From the NCBI GenBank assembly GCA_023454395.1, contig JAEYFY010000309.1, positions 1 through 12,222 on the forward strand: 12,222 bases of DNA, written 5' to 3'. Of the stretch, positions 1 through 8,709 are shown in pieces. This DNA comes from Pseudomonadota bacterium (GTDB lineage Bacteria; Pseudomonadota; Gammaproteobacteria; Enterobacterales; Enterobacteriaceae). The notes beneath the pieces were generated by a model. The model did no database searches and was not told where the DNA came from. It saw nothing but the letters and a program-made list of their open reading frames with translations. Position 1 is the first letter of the stretch, and each line of letters begins with the position of its first letter. The position numbers and the translations under genes were made by a program.

Positions 1-1001
1 AACATCGTTGCCAAACCATCCCAAGCGAAAATCTCTACCTGCCAGGTTCTGACTTTGTTGATCGTGTTATGATTGATAACAATCGCCCTAATAGCGTGTT
101 ACGTTCAATGCAAACCCTGTTTAATCACGGGCGTTTAGCGGGAACGGGTTATCTGTCTATTTTACCTGTTGACCAAGGTGTAGAGCACTCTGCCGCCGCC
201 TCTTTTGCAGCAAATCCACTCTATTTTGATCCAAAAAATATTGTTGAATTAGCTATTGAAGCGGGTTGTAACTGTGTTGCTTCTACTTATGGTGTTCTTG
301 CTTCTGTTTCTCGTCGCTATGCACATAAAATCCCTTTTCTTGTGAAATTAAACCACAATGAAACCCTAAGCTACCCAGCGCAATATGACCAAACACTGTA
401 TGCCAGTGTAGAACAAGCCTTTGAAATGGGTGCTGTTGCCGTGGGTGCGACTATTTACTTTGGTTCACAAGAAAGCCGTCGCCAAATTGAAGAGATTTCA
501 ATGGCCTTTGAGCGCGCTCATGAATTAGGTATGGTCACTGTATTATGGGCTTATTTGCGCAACCCAGCCTTTAAGAAAGATGGTGTAGATTACCATGCAA
601 GTGCAGACTTAACCGGTCAAGCAAACCATTTAGCCGCGACAATTGGCGCGGATATCGTTAAACAAAAAATGGCTGAAAATAACGGTGGCTTTAAAGCAAT
701 TGGTTTTGGTCATACTGATGAGCGCGTTTACACAAAACTCACCACTGAAAACCCAATTGATTTAGTCCGTTACCAATTAGCCAACTGCTATATGGGTCGT
801 GCAGGATTAATAAACTCTGGTGGCGCTTCAGGTAATAATGACCTTGAAGATGCTGTACGCACTGCGGTTATCAATAAACGTGCAGGTGGTATGGGTTTAA
901 TTTTAGGGCGTAAAGCGTTCAAGAAATCAATGAAAGACGGTGTTGCACTAATTAATGCAGTACAAGATGTTTATCTAAATAAATCTGTCACTATTGCTTA
1001 A
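1..1001 (+). CDS. fbaB: Class I fructose-bisphosphate aldolase FbaB (5' partial)
   Basis: Cytoplasmic glycolytic/gluconeogenic enzyme that reversibly splits fructose 1,6-bisphosphate into dihydroxyacetone phosphate and glyceraldehyde 3-phosphate through a Schiff-base lysine (DhnA-type TIM barrel, metal independent). The reading frame is open from the left edge (first full codon at base 3), and the residues before the internal Met at 69 ([15 protein letters not shown], then DFVDRV) match the E. coli N-terminal region. The gene therefore starts outside the window and the ATG at 69 is not its start; about 17 codons are missing. Seen motifs: [10 protein letters not shown] near the phosphate/substrate site, FLVKLNHNE, and GADIVKQK, whose first Lys (codon at 660, about residue 237 of the full protein) is the likely Schiff-base residue. 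The C-terminus is intact ([13 protein letters not shown], ending in TIA). The total length implied is about 349 residues against 350 in E. coli. The truncation is a window artefact, not a broken gene. It converges with the downstream cassette. Confidence 0.97.
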   Translation, partial: HRCQTIPSENLYLPGSDFVDRVMIDNNRPNSVLRSMQTLFNHGRLAGTGYLSILPVDQGVEHSAAASFAANPLYFDPKNIVELAIEAGCNCVASTYGVLASVSRRYAHKIPFLVKLNHNETLSYPAQYDQTLYASVEQAFEMGAVAVGATIYFGSQESRRQIEEISMAFERAHELGMVTVLWAYLRNPAFKKDGVDYHASADLTGQANHLAATIGADIVKQKMAENNGGFKAIGFGHTDERVYTKLTTENPIDLVRYQLANCYMGRAGLINSGGASGNNDLEDAVRTAVINKRAGGMGLILGRKAFKKSMKDGVALINAVQDVYLNKSVTIA

Positions 1002-1019
1002 CCGATAGATTTAAATGTG

Positions 1020-1045
1020 AAAGCCACTCAAATGAGTGGCTTTTA
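1020..1045. terminator. Rho-independent terminator between convergent fbaB and cassette
   Basis: A 10-bp perfect stem (1020-1029, AAAGCCACTC, pairing with 1034-1043) closes on an AAAT loop. It is followed on the + strand by TTTTATAGTTT. It lies 18 bases after the fbaB stop and just beyond the stop of the convergent 463-residue gene at 1050. Read on the - strand the same hairpin ends in CTTT, so it may serve both directions, although the U-tract is weaker that way. Confidence 0.85.
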
Positions 1046-1049
1046 TAGT

Positions 1050-2441
1050 TTAGCGACTAAATGTTTTTGGTTTTTGCACTTGCGTTATTGCATGTTGAGG
1101 AGCCATATCTTCACGCTCTATCACTTTCATTGCGTTTTGCCCTGCTGGCAATGCTCGCTCAATCAATAACTCTGCATGAGACTTCGCTAAAATCGATTGT
1201 AATTGCTGATGCTGATTGCACCAAATGGCATCAACATCTTTATCTCGCGTTGTATCACGTTGATGTGTTAACGCCACCGTTCTAGCTTGAAAACGCGCCT
1301 GTTTTCCGCCTAACTCTAAACCATAATCAGGAATTGTGGCATGAGACACAACAACTTGCCCTTTATCAAGCCATGCATTTACGGCATTTTCATGCACCAC
1401 ATAACCTAATTTACTTAAACCAGCCAATACCGCCTCACACTGTTTTTTCATTGAAAGTTGCTGTTCATGCATTTCAATGGACTGTTTTAACTTTGTGATC
1501 ATTACATCAAGTTGTTCATTGGTTGCTAATGAAGCAACCGCTTCTGTATCTCGACTAAGAGTCAGCATCTCTTTATCATCAAAGCTTTCAAGCTCTGCAC
1601 ATAAACGTGTTAATTCTTCCATTAATTCAATATGCTTCACGCTATTACGTAAACTTTCAGCGATATTCATGATCATGGAATCTGCTAGTAAACGCAGTTT
1701 TTTACGATTATCCTGTTCTTTACTGCTACCCTGCTCTTTGCTATTAACAAGCTTTTGCATTTCAATAAGCTGGTTTGCATTATCATTGGCTTCTGCTTCA
1801 TTCCCCACTAGCCGTAATTTTTCAATCATCAATTCAATTTGATGACATTGTTGTGCAAAGGGGCTTTGAGGCTCGCCACTTTGCCATAATTGTTGGTTAT
1901 ATACAGATTGCGCTTTTAATTGCGTCAATAGTTCAGTTTGAGCGGGGCTGAGTTGCACTTTTTGCGCTTCAATTTCACCCGTTACACGAAATAGCAATAA
2001 GCTAATGTCCTCGGCACTGATATTTTCGCTCTGTTCAATTTCAGTGATTAAAATACTGTCAGATGCTAATTGTGATTTTAATTGTTTTAACAGTGCCAAT
2101 GATTTTTGTTTGCTTTGTTGGATATGACGTGCAAGCGCTTTTTCTTCAAGTACTTGTTCTCGTAGGTTTTTCATATCTTGTCGTAAAGGTGCAATAAACT
2201 GGCTTAATTTATCCGTTAATCCACTCACTGATTGAGCACTTAATGCATCCAATTGCTGATTATCTTTCACTAATGCATTAAAGGTAGATTCAATTTGGCT
2301 CACTCTTTCATCTTGATATGTGAGTTGTTCAACCAATGCCCGCCATTGCTTGAATTGTTTTTTGCTATTCGCTAATTGTCGATGATAACGGATAACATTG
2401 GTTTCTTTTACAGAGATATAATGTACTGATGAACTCATCAT
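1050..2441 (-). CDS. Coiled-coil protein with conserved-looking C-terminal domain, last gene of cassette
   Basis: 463 residues of unknown function; I cannot name a family. Residues about 15-340 are rich in Gln, Leu, Glu and Lys in heptad-like spacing with few Gly or Pro, so long coiled coils are expected. A local SKEQ repeat (SKEQGSSKEQ) sits near residue 235. From about 335 to 455 the composition changes to a compact alpha/beta-looking module: LGYVV near 347, an AWLDKGQVVVS strand pair, PDYGLELGG, RDKDVDAIWC, and LLIERALPAGQNAMKVI. No signal peptide or membrane segment is seen. The first ATG (2441) overlaps the stop of the upstream giant gene as ATGA; a second in-frame ATG follows directly. 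The upstream purine stretch AAAAAGTGAG is a weak ribosome site, so coupled translation is likely. Its place in the operon suggests a structural partner or adaptor of the helicase-nuclease (inference). Confidence 0.85.
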   Translation of the reverse strand: MMSSSVHYISVKETNVIRYHRQLANSKKQFKQWRALVEQLTYQDERVSQIESTFNALVKDNQQLDALSAQSVSGLTDKLSQFIAPLRQDMKNLREQVLEEKALARHIQQSKQKSLALLKQLKSQLASDSILITEIEQSENISAEDISLLLFRVTGEIEAQKVQLSPAQTELLTQLKAQSVYNQQLWQSGEPQSPFAQQCHQIELMIEKLRLVGNEAEANDNANQLIEMQKLVNSKEQGSSKEQDNRKKLRLLADSMIMNIAESLRNSVKHIELMEELTRLCAELESFDDKEMLTLSRDTEAVASLATNEQLDVMITKLKQSIEMHEQQLSMKKQCEAVLAGLSKLGYVVHENAVNAWLDKGQVVVSHATIPDYGLELGGKQARFQARTVALTHQRDTTRDKDVDAIWCNQHQQLQSILAKSHAELLIERALPAGQNAMKVIEREDMAPQHAITQVQKPKTFSR

Positions 2442-5400
2442 TCACTCACTTTTTCATTCAGTAAAGAGGCATGTTGTAAGGCTTCAAGAAGTTGTTGTTG
2501 CGCTTCTTGGCGATGATAAAACCATTGTGTCAACGAAACACGATAATGATAAGGCACCACTTTACGCAAAATATCTTTTCGCCATAGCTCACGCGCACAA
2601 GCCTGAGATAACCATTCATGTTGTGGCATATCGCACTCAATTCCCATCAGTAATTTACCTTGGCGCTCATCTTCAATTAAACAGTCAAAAGAGAAAATTC
2701 CCGCTTGTTGTGAGGGGGCAATATGATATCCCTGAGATTGAATAAAACGAGTGACATCGATAATAAATTGATCGTTTATCTGCTCTTGAGTTGCCACACT
2801 AGCTTGAGTACGACATAAGCGGGCTAATAAACGTTTATTTTCCTCTTGTTTATTAATCTGATGGCAATAACTCGCGTAAGTTAAATAGCCTTGTAAGTAA
2901 TCACGCGGAATTTCAGGGTGTTTATTGGTGCTTAATAAATCAGAGATTTCATCAATCGGCATTGATGACATGATCACCACTTGCTTTTTCGCTCTGGTGA
3001 TAGCGACATTTAAACGACGCTCTCCTCCCGTTTGCCCTAACACACCAAAATTACGCCTAAAGGTGCCTTGTGCATTACGACCAAACGTTGTCGAAAACAA
3101 AATAACATCTCGCTCATCACCCTGTACATTTTCAACGTTTTTCACAAAAAACGACATATCTTCATCGTTATCCAAGCGCGCGCTTTCTTCAGTGTAAGCC
3201 TTTAAAAAATCCACATCATAGTCATTGCGATCACGAATATGCTGATTAATTAATTGAGCTTGTTTTTGGTTAAACGTCACCACGCCGACAGACGGACGTT
3301 TATCAAAAGGCATCTGCCATAAGGTTGCTAAATGCTCAACGATCGCCAAAGCCTCTTTTTCATTGGTTTGATTGATATAAGTACCATTGATAGCCATGAA
3401 ATGCAGCGGTTTTACTGTATCAATGGTTTTTGCTGAGTGTTGAGCAGGAATATTTAGCCGATTCTCGTAAAAGGCATAATTTGAGAAATTAATTAGCTCT
3501 CGAAATGCTGAGCGATAATGAATATCTAACGTATGAATAGGCAATACTGTTCGAGCGAGATGAAGTAAATCAGGGCAATGGCAAATTTGACTGGAGTCCC
3601 ATTGTTCACTGCTTTTCTCTTGTTGTTCATCTTCCTCGTTATCGTTATCTTCATCGTCTTCATTTTCATTAAATTTACCGCTGAAAAAAGAGGAAGGCGG
3701 CATCTGTTTCTCATCACCACTTACAATAGCTTGTTTACCGCGATATAACGTTGGTAATGCAAATTCAATCGGCATTTGTGAGGCTTCATCATAAATAACA
3801 CTGTCAAAAAGCCCTGCTTGTAAGGGTAATATTTGGCTTGCCACATCCGGTGTCATCAGCCAAATAGGACGTAATCTTAACAATCCCAGTTGCGTTGCTT
3901 GCTCAATAAATTCACGTAATCGTAATGCTCTAGGCCCAGTTAAACGTGTTATTTTTTCCCAATGACGCGCATTTTCAATTCTCGATAATTCGATATTTTC
4001 CGTTAATAACGCACGATTAGTTTGCTGTAATTGCTGATAACTCTCTGTCAGTTGCTCAATATATTCCTGCAATTGTTCAGACTGAGTCTTTAATAGCGGA
4101 TTTTTTATTTCAATGTCCGTTCTGACAACGCTATAAAACAGATAGCTCAATGTTGCTTTTAAAAGATCGATAGGATCAGAGGACGAGTTTTCATCAATCA
4201 ACTGGCGTGATAATGCTAAAACTTGCCAATCATTGGGCGAAAAATGTGTCGTTCTTTGTCGGAATAACTGAAATTGACTTAAAGCAGGCAAGCTTAGTGC
4301 TAATTGCTGTAATTGGGTTGTCAGCAATTCACCTTTATTGATCGCACCATAAAATTGCTGATAACAGAGATTGGTAAGTGTTTCTTGTAAACCCGCTAGT
4401 TTATCAAGACTAGTTTGCTGCGTTTTAGCGCGAATAATGGCATTCTCAATTTCTAAACATTGCTGTTCAAAGCCCTGTTTTTTCGCTGATTGAATCGACT
4501 CAATAAAATGTTCAGGTTGAGGATATAACGCTAATAGCGCGATATCATCACCACAGGCTTTAAGCTGAGTCATCACCGTACTGATTGTGTTCTGCCACTG
4601 CGTATTTTGTTGTTCAAGGTGCTGTTCTAGCCCTAGTTGTTGATAAATAGGTTGCAACTCTTGATACAACAAACGCCATTGTTGTTCTGTAGCGATCGTT
4701 TTATGTAGCGTTATATAATGTTCAACCTTATCTTCTTTACCACTTTGCGCAATAAAGTTTTTTAACTTACTGTTTCGACTATAATAATAAGGATTTAAGA
4801 AACGTAAAAACGAAGGCTTTAATTTATCAGCTACGGCTCTTGATAACGTTGCTAATGTGGCATTATCTAACGGAGCAAGTAAGCGGAAAATTAAAGGATC
4901 ACTACTTTCACTATCAATTTGCTGTAAACGTGTTGTTAATTGCTCTAATTGAGCGATCAACTGCTCTCCTTTATTTTGCTTACCTTCTTCATTTAAAAAC
5001 AGCGTTAGCCAACGCGATAAATTATTCCATTGTTGATCATTACGATTTTTTAATTGCTGTTTGCACTGCATGAGTGCTGTTTCGTGAGTGGTTAATTTAT
5101 CGATTGTGATTTGTTGATAAGGTAAGCTATATGCCGTATCGCGCTGTTTTTCTGCTTCAATAAATCGCGTAATATTTTCATTAAATTGGCGATATAACGT
5201 GCTGTCAGGCAAAAATAAAGCAACGTTATTTAATGGCGTGTTTTCATAATTAATCGCATACCAATCTAAACCATATAACGTTAAATTATCGATAAGCTGA
5301 ATAAACGTTGCTTTATTATATTGAGAAAGCAAGGTGTTTAATTCATCCGAACTTGTAACCCACTTTTGTTGTGACTCTAATTCGAGTAATCCAGATAACA

Positions 5401-8400
5401 CTTCTCGATATGAATAATCATATTGTTTATCCGTTAGATATAACGCTTTATAGTAACTATCTAACGTTGTTTCATAAAATTGAATTAAGTTAAGTGTTCT
5501 ATCACGATTAAACGGTGTGTCTTGCTTAACATCTGCGATCAGTTGTCGTTTATACTCTAATGCCAGTTGCTCTCTGATCGCTGAAATAATCTCTCGCCCT
5601 TTAGGGTTTTGATGAATAATCAATACTCTATCTTGTAAGCCATTAGCCACTAATCGTTTATAAACCACATCTAAAGCGGCAGGTTTTTGACACAGCACAA
5701 GCGCTGTTTTTTGTCGCCCTATTGCATCAGCTATTAAGTTAACAATAGTTTGGCTTTTTCCTGTTCCCGGAGGTCCTTCTATCAATAATCCTGTTTGCTT
5801 TCTTGCCGCTTGAATAATGGTATTTTGAGAAGGATCTGCCAACGACAACAAATAGTTATCTGTTAGTGTCTCTTGTGTTTCTAAAGCTTGTGCTGTCGTA
5901 TTCACTTTCAGCATAGTGGCAAGAGCAGTGCCGTTAATAGGTAAATGGGCAATTTGTTGTAGATCAGCACTTATCATTTGCCCAATAAAAGAGGTGTGAA
6001 ATAACACCGCAGAACAATGAATATAAGCACTGTTTTCTGGTATTTCTTCAGTTAATGAAGGTAAGGGGCTTAATGTATGATCTGAAGTGGTTAATAAGGA
6101 TGAAAGCGTGAGCATCATTTCACTGACACTTAAGCCTGTTTGTGACATTAAGCTATCGAGTACTTTTTGCCATTCATTAACCGCAGGAATACCAACAAAG
6201 TTTGCAAGGGCTGGATTTAAACGTACCGATGCACGCTCTGTATCAAACGCAATTTGTACCGCACCTTGAGCGCCACCCAAAATATTCATTGAAACAGGCC
6301 ACAAGAAAAGCGGGGCAATACGTGGCTTTATTTTATTGGGTTGCGTATTTAGCACTAAAAAAGGAAAGCCTAAATACATGCCATTAATACCCGTATCTCG
6401 TTGGTAAGACTGAGTATTAAGTTGTAAGATCCACAAGCGGTTATTTAATTTTTCACGTTGGCGTAAGACTTCGCCTTCTAATGAAAACAATCTTTTCTTA
6501 CGGTTAATTAAATGCTCAAGTAAGTTTGTCGCTTTTTCATTATCAAAACAGCATTCGGTTAAATCAACACGCCCTGCATTGGGTGTTAAACGCATTCTGA
6601 CTAAATTACCGCGTTGACTTGTAGAAACTAATTTTTTAGCAAAGAAATGCAACACTTCTAAAATATATTTTTGCGATTCAGGTACTTGCCATTGCTCTAC
6701 GGGAATACAAAGCATCACAATAATATGTTCAAGAGGTAATCTGCGCGTTAAGAGAAAATCATCAGCCCACCTATCAATAATATCGTGATTAACGCGCTTA
6801 AAATCCCCTATTCTTTCGCTAAGCTGTTCAATAAGTTGATATCGCGGTGTGGCTAATAATAGTTTGGCTTGTTGTTTATCAAACGTCTTAATAGCCAGAT
6901 CTCTGGCTAATTTAGCCGCATTATTCACCAGTGAATCTAACGTGATATATTGCCCAATCTCTGCACTTAATAACAAAATATAGTCATTTTCATGTATATT
7001 CTTACGATCGATTAAAGCACGTAGATTTTCATTATAAGTATCTGGAAATTCTGCACGAATAATTTCCCAACGCGCCACTAATTGACTTAAAGAAGTGATT
7101 AACAAATAAAGCTGTAAGCTTTCTTCATTTAATGGAATACGTTGTTGCTGTGCTCTTTCACGAACAGTGCATTGACGATAATAAAGCTGAACAAGCCAAT
7201 GCGTTTCATCAATAGATTGCAGTTCAGTGGCAAGAGGCTGACAAATTAATTGATAACCTAATAAGGGGTGCTCTAAAAGCCATGCAGGAGTGATGATCTC
7301 ACCACGATAAATCAATGGCATATTAGGATTTAAAATTCGTAGCGCGAGTGTAAAACGTAAATCTGGCTCAATATCTTGTTTTTCAACTAATGACTGCAAT
7401 TGGGCAACTTGTTTGCCACTATTATCAAATTGGCTTAACCAAGTCGTGATTTCACCATGAATAAGTAATTCCGTTGCTTGATCCCAGTATTGTGCTTGGG
7501 CAGCTACCATTGCAAATGCATCAGGTTGATTAAAAGGCTGATCTGCAAATTGAAATTGATAATATTGCTGATTTTCATTGTTGCGATTAATTTCTGGCGC
7601 TTGTACCGCTAAACCTTGTAGCCACGCATTGACTTCATTCCATTGCCAGCGTTGAAAGCGATCACGACAGAGTAGACCGCGTAAAAGTAATTGAATATTA
7701 GGATCTAAATCATCTGGTAGCTCAACACCATTGGTCATTACTTGAATTAAAAACGCATTATCATGGATATGTTTAAAACAGGCTCCTTGCGTTAATTGCT
7801 CAAGTAAAATTATCCCTAAACTCCACCAATCTGATGCTGCCGAAACACCACCCGCTAATATTTCTGGCGCACTATAACGTGAAATTTCAAGCGGAGAGAC
7901 AATATCGAGATCAAATTCAGATAAACATGCCGAACCATATTCAATCACCACAATATCAAGGGGTTCGCGAGTGCGGATCATCAAATTGGAGGGCTTTAAC
8001 GCACGATGTCGCACACCATGTTCCGTTAATGCCGCAATAGCTGTACCTAATTCTGAGACTAATGCATTAATTTCATTCGGTTGCCAAAAATCACCACGTT
8101 CAATAAATTGGCTTAGTGAACCACCATCTAATCGCTCGGTAACATGCCAAGCTCGGTTTTCCCATCGACCCGTTTCATAAAACATGGGTATATGGTCAGT
8201 AGAGATCAGATTTAAGACTTGATAAATAGCAGGATCAGGCTCTTCACCTTTAAGATAGAGTGTTAATACGCCCTCTTGTTCTGTTTTGATATTGCTTACG
8301 TTGTAGCGTTCTCTTTCGCTATTAATAGAATTGATACGTTGTTCAAGACGCCAATCACCAATCAACCTAAACGTTTCATTATCAGTAACGTCGTTATTTT

Positions 8401-8692
8401 CAATCTCATCCGCTGGATCAGCACCACATTCAAAACAGATAAAATCGTCTTCTCCCATCAAATGTCCGTTGACACACTTGCGAGGCTGAAAATGATTAAG
8501 ATCGGGGATTACCGTAGATGCCTCAATGGAAGGAGATGAAGATATAGGAGGAGATGGACGCCAACCTGATTCATGAATAGGTTCAATCGTTAGATCCCAT
8601 CCACACGGTTTATCATTAATCTGTCCTGCACAGAAAATCTCAGTTAATTGGCGCTCCGTTTGGCAGTGAGGACAAAAACGTATCATGGTCAT
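2438..8692 (-). CDS. Zinc-ribbon / kinase-like / SF1 helicase / PD-(D/E)XK-type nuclease giant protein
   Basis: About 2082-2084 residues. Order: zinc ribbon 1 (C7, C10, C21, C30); zinc ribbon 2 (C73, C86, C89, with CVNGH); kinase fold about 105-360 (candidate Lys148, HRALKPSN with Ala231 in place of the catalytic Asp, EYG at 251 instead of DFG, SAPEIL at 274, DWWSLG at 288); helical region to about 950; SF1 UPF1-like helicase with Walker A GPPGTGKS (973-980, Lys979), motif II DEAS (1635), motif III GDEKQMPPSSFF, then HYRS, ENVQGDERD and NVAITRAKK (1895). About 650 mostly helical residues separate motifs I and II, and an acidic run lies at 1675-1689. The C-terminus resembles Vsr/MTES_1575 nuclease-like domains: FSFD (Asp2003) and GIECD (Glu2019, Asp2021). 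The likely role is ATP-driven nucleic-acid unwinding with cleavage, gated by a pseudokinase; this is inferred from domains. The Walker and helicase motifs are intact; the nuclease lacks part of the family's usual motif. Confidence 0.9.
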   Translation of the reverse strand: MTMIRFCPHCQTERQLTEIFCAGQINDKPCGWDLTIEPIHESGWRPSPPISSSPSIEASTVIPDLNHFQPRKCVNGHLMGEDDFICFECGADPADEIENNDVTDNETFRLIGDWRLEQRINSINSERERYNVSNIKTEQEGVLTLYLKGEEPDPAIYQVLNLISTDHIPMFYETGRWENRAWHVTERLDGGSLSQFIERGDFWQPNEINALVSELGTAIAALTEHGVRHRALKPSNLMIRTREPLDIVVIEYGSACLSEFDLDIVSPLEISRYSAPEILAGGVSAASDWWSLGIILLEQLTQGACFKHIHDNAFLIQVMTNGVELPDDLDPNIQLLLRGLLCRDRFQRWQWNEVNAWLQGLAVQAPEINRNNENQQYYQFQFADQPFNQPDAFAMVAAQAQYWDQATELLIHGEITTWLSQFDNSGKQVAQLQSLVEKQDIEPDLRFTLALRILNPNMPLIYRGEIITPAWLLEHPLLGYQLICQPLATELQSIDETHWLVQLYYRQCTVRERAQQQRIPLNEESLQLYLLITSLSQLVARWEIIRAEFPDTYNENLRALIDRKNIHENDYILLLSAEIGQYITLDSLVNNAAKLARDLAIKTFDKQQAKLLLATPRYQLIEQLSERIGDFKRVNHDIIDRWADDFLLTRRLPLEHIIVMLCIPVEQWQVPESQKYILEVLHFFAKKLVSTSQRGNLVRMRLTPNAGRVDLTECCFDNEKATNLLEHLINRKKRLFSLEGEVLRQREKLNNRLWILQLNTQSYQRDTGINGMYLGFPFLVLNTQPNKIKPRIAPLFLWPVSMNILGGAQGAVQIAFDTERASVRLNPALANFVGIPAVNEWQKVLDSLMSQTGLSVSEMMLTLSSLLTTSDHTLSPLPSLTEEIPENSAYIHCSAVLFHTSFIGQMISADLQQIAHLPINGTALATMLKVNTTAQALETQETLTDNYLLSLADPSQNTIIQAARKQTGLLIEGPPGTGKSQTIVNLIADAIGRQKTALVLCQKPAALDVVYKRLVANGLQDRVLIIHQNPKGREIISAIREQLALEYKRQLIADVKQDTPFNRDRTLNLIQFYETTLDSYYKALYLTDKQYDYSYREVLSGLLELESQQKWVTSSDELNTLLSQYNKATFIQLIDNLTLYGLDWYAINYENTPLNNVALFLPDSTLYRQFNENITRFIEAEKQRDTAYSLPYQQITIDKLTTHETALMQCKQQLKNRNDQQWNNLSRWLTLFLNEEGKQNKGEQLIAQLEQLTTRLQQIDSESSDPLIFRLLAPLDNATLATLSRAVADKLKPSFLRFLNPYYYSRNSKLKNFIAQSGKEDKVEHYITLHKTIATEQQWRLLYQELQPIYQQLGLEQHLEQQNTQWQNTISTVMTQLKACGDDIALLALYPQPEHFIESIQSAKKQGFEQQCLEIENAIIRAKTQQTSLDKLAGLQETLTNLCYQQFYGAINKGELLTTQLQQLALSLPALSQFQLFRQRTTHFSPNDWQVLALSRQLIDENSSSDPIDLLKATLSYLFYSVVRTDIEIKNPLLKTQSEQLQEYIEQLTESYQQLQQTNRALLTENIELSRIENARHWEKITRLTGPRALRLREFIEQATQLGLLRLRPIWLMTPDVASQILPLQAGLFDSVIYDEASQMPIEFALPTLYRGKQAIVSGDEKQMPPSSFFSGKFNENEDDEDNDNEEDEQQEKSSEQWDSSQICHCPDLLHLARTVLPIHTLDIHYRSAFRELINFSNYAFYENRLNIPAQHSAKTIDTVKPLHFMAINGTYINQTNEKEALAIVEHLATLWQMPFDKRPSVGVVTFNQKQAQLINQHIRDRNDYDVDFLKAYTEESARLDNDEDMSFFVKNVENVQGDERDVILFSTTFGRNAQGTFRRNFGVLGQTGGERRLNVAITRAKKQVVIMSSMPIDEISDLLSTNKHPEIPRDYLQGYLTYASYCHQINKQEENKRLLARLCRTQASVATQEQINDQFIIDVTRFIQSQGYHIAPSQQAGIFSFDCLIEDERQGKLLMGIECDMPQHEWLSQACARELWRKDILRKVVPYHYRVSLTQWFYHRQEAQQQLLEALQHASLLNEKVSE

Positions 8693-8697
8693 CCTTT
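8686..8697 (-). promoter_or_regulatory. Ribosome binding site that favours the second ATG of the giant gene
   Basis: Reading the - strand, AAAGG touches the first ATG (8692) with no spacer but lies at a proper distance (AGGA, then 5 nt) from the second in-frame ATG at 8686. Translation therefore probably begins at 8686, giving MIRFCPHC as the N-terminus and 2082 residues. Confidence 0.6.
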
Positions 8698-8709
8698 ATT
8701 CCATCTCTC

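Noticed and set aside
69..1001. A 310-residue aldolase starting at ATG 69
   Set aside because: The upstream codons in the same frame encode the family's conserved N-terminal region, so the gene simply begins outside the window.
1061..1842. Open frames on the + strand opposite the coiled-coil gene
   Set aside because: They lie antisense within a long intact gene, have no convincing ribosome sites and encode low-complexity Leu/Ser-rich peptides; they are shadows.
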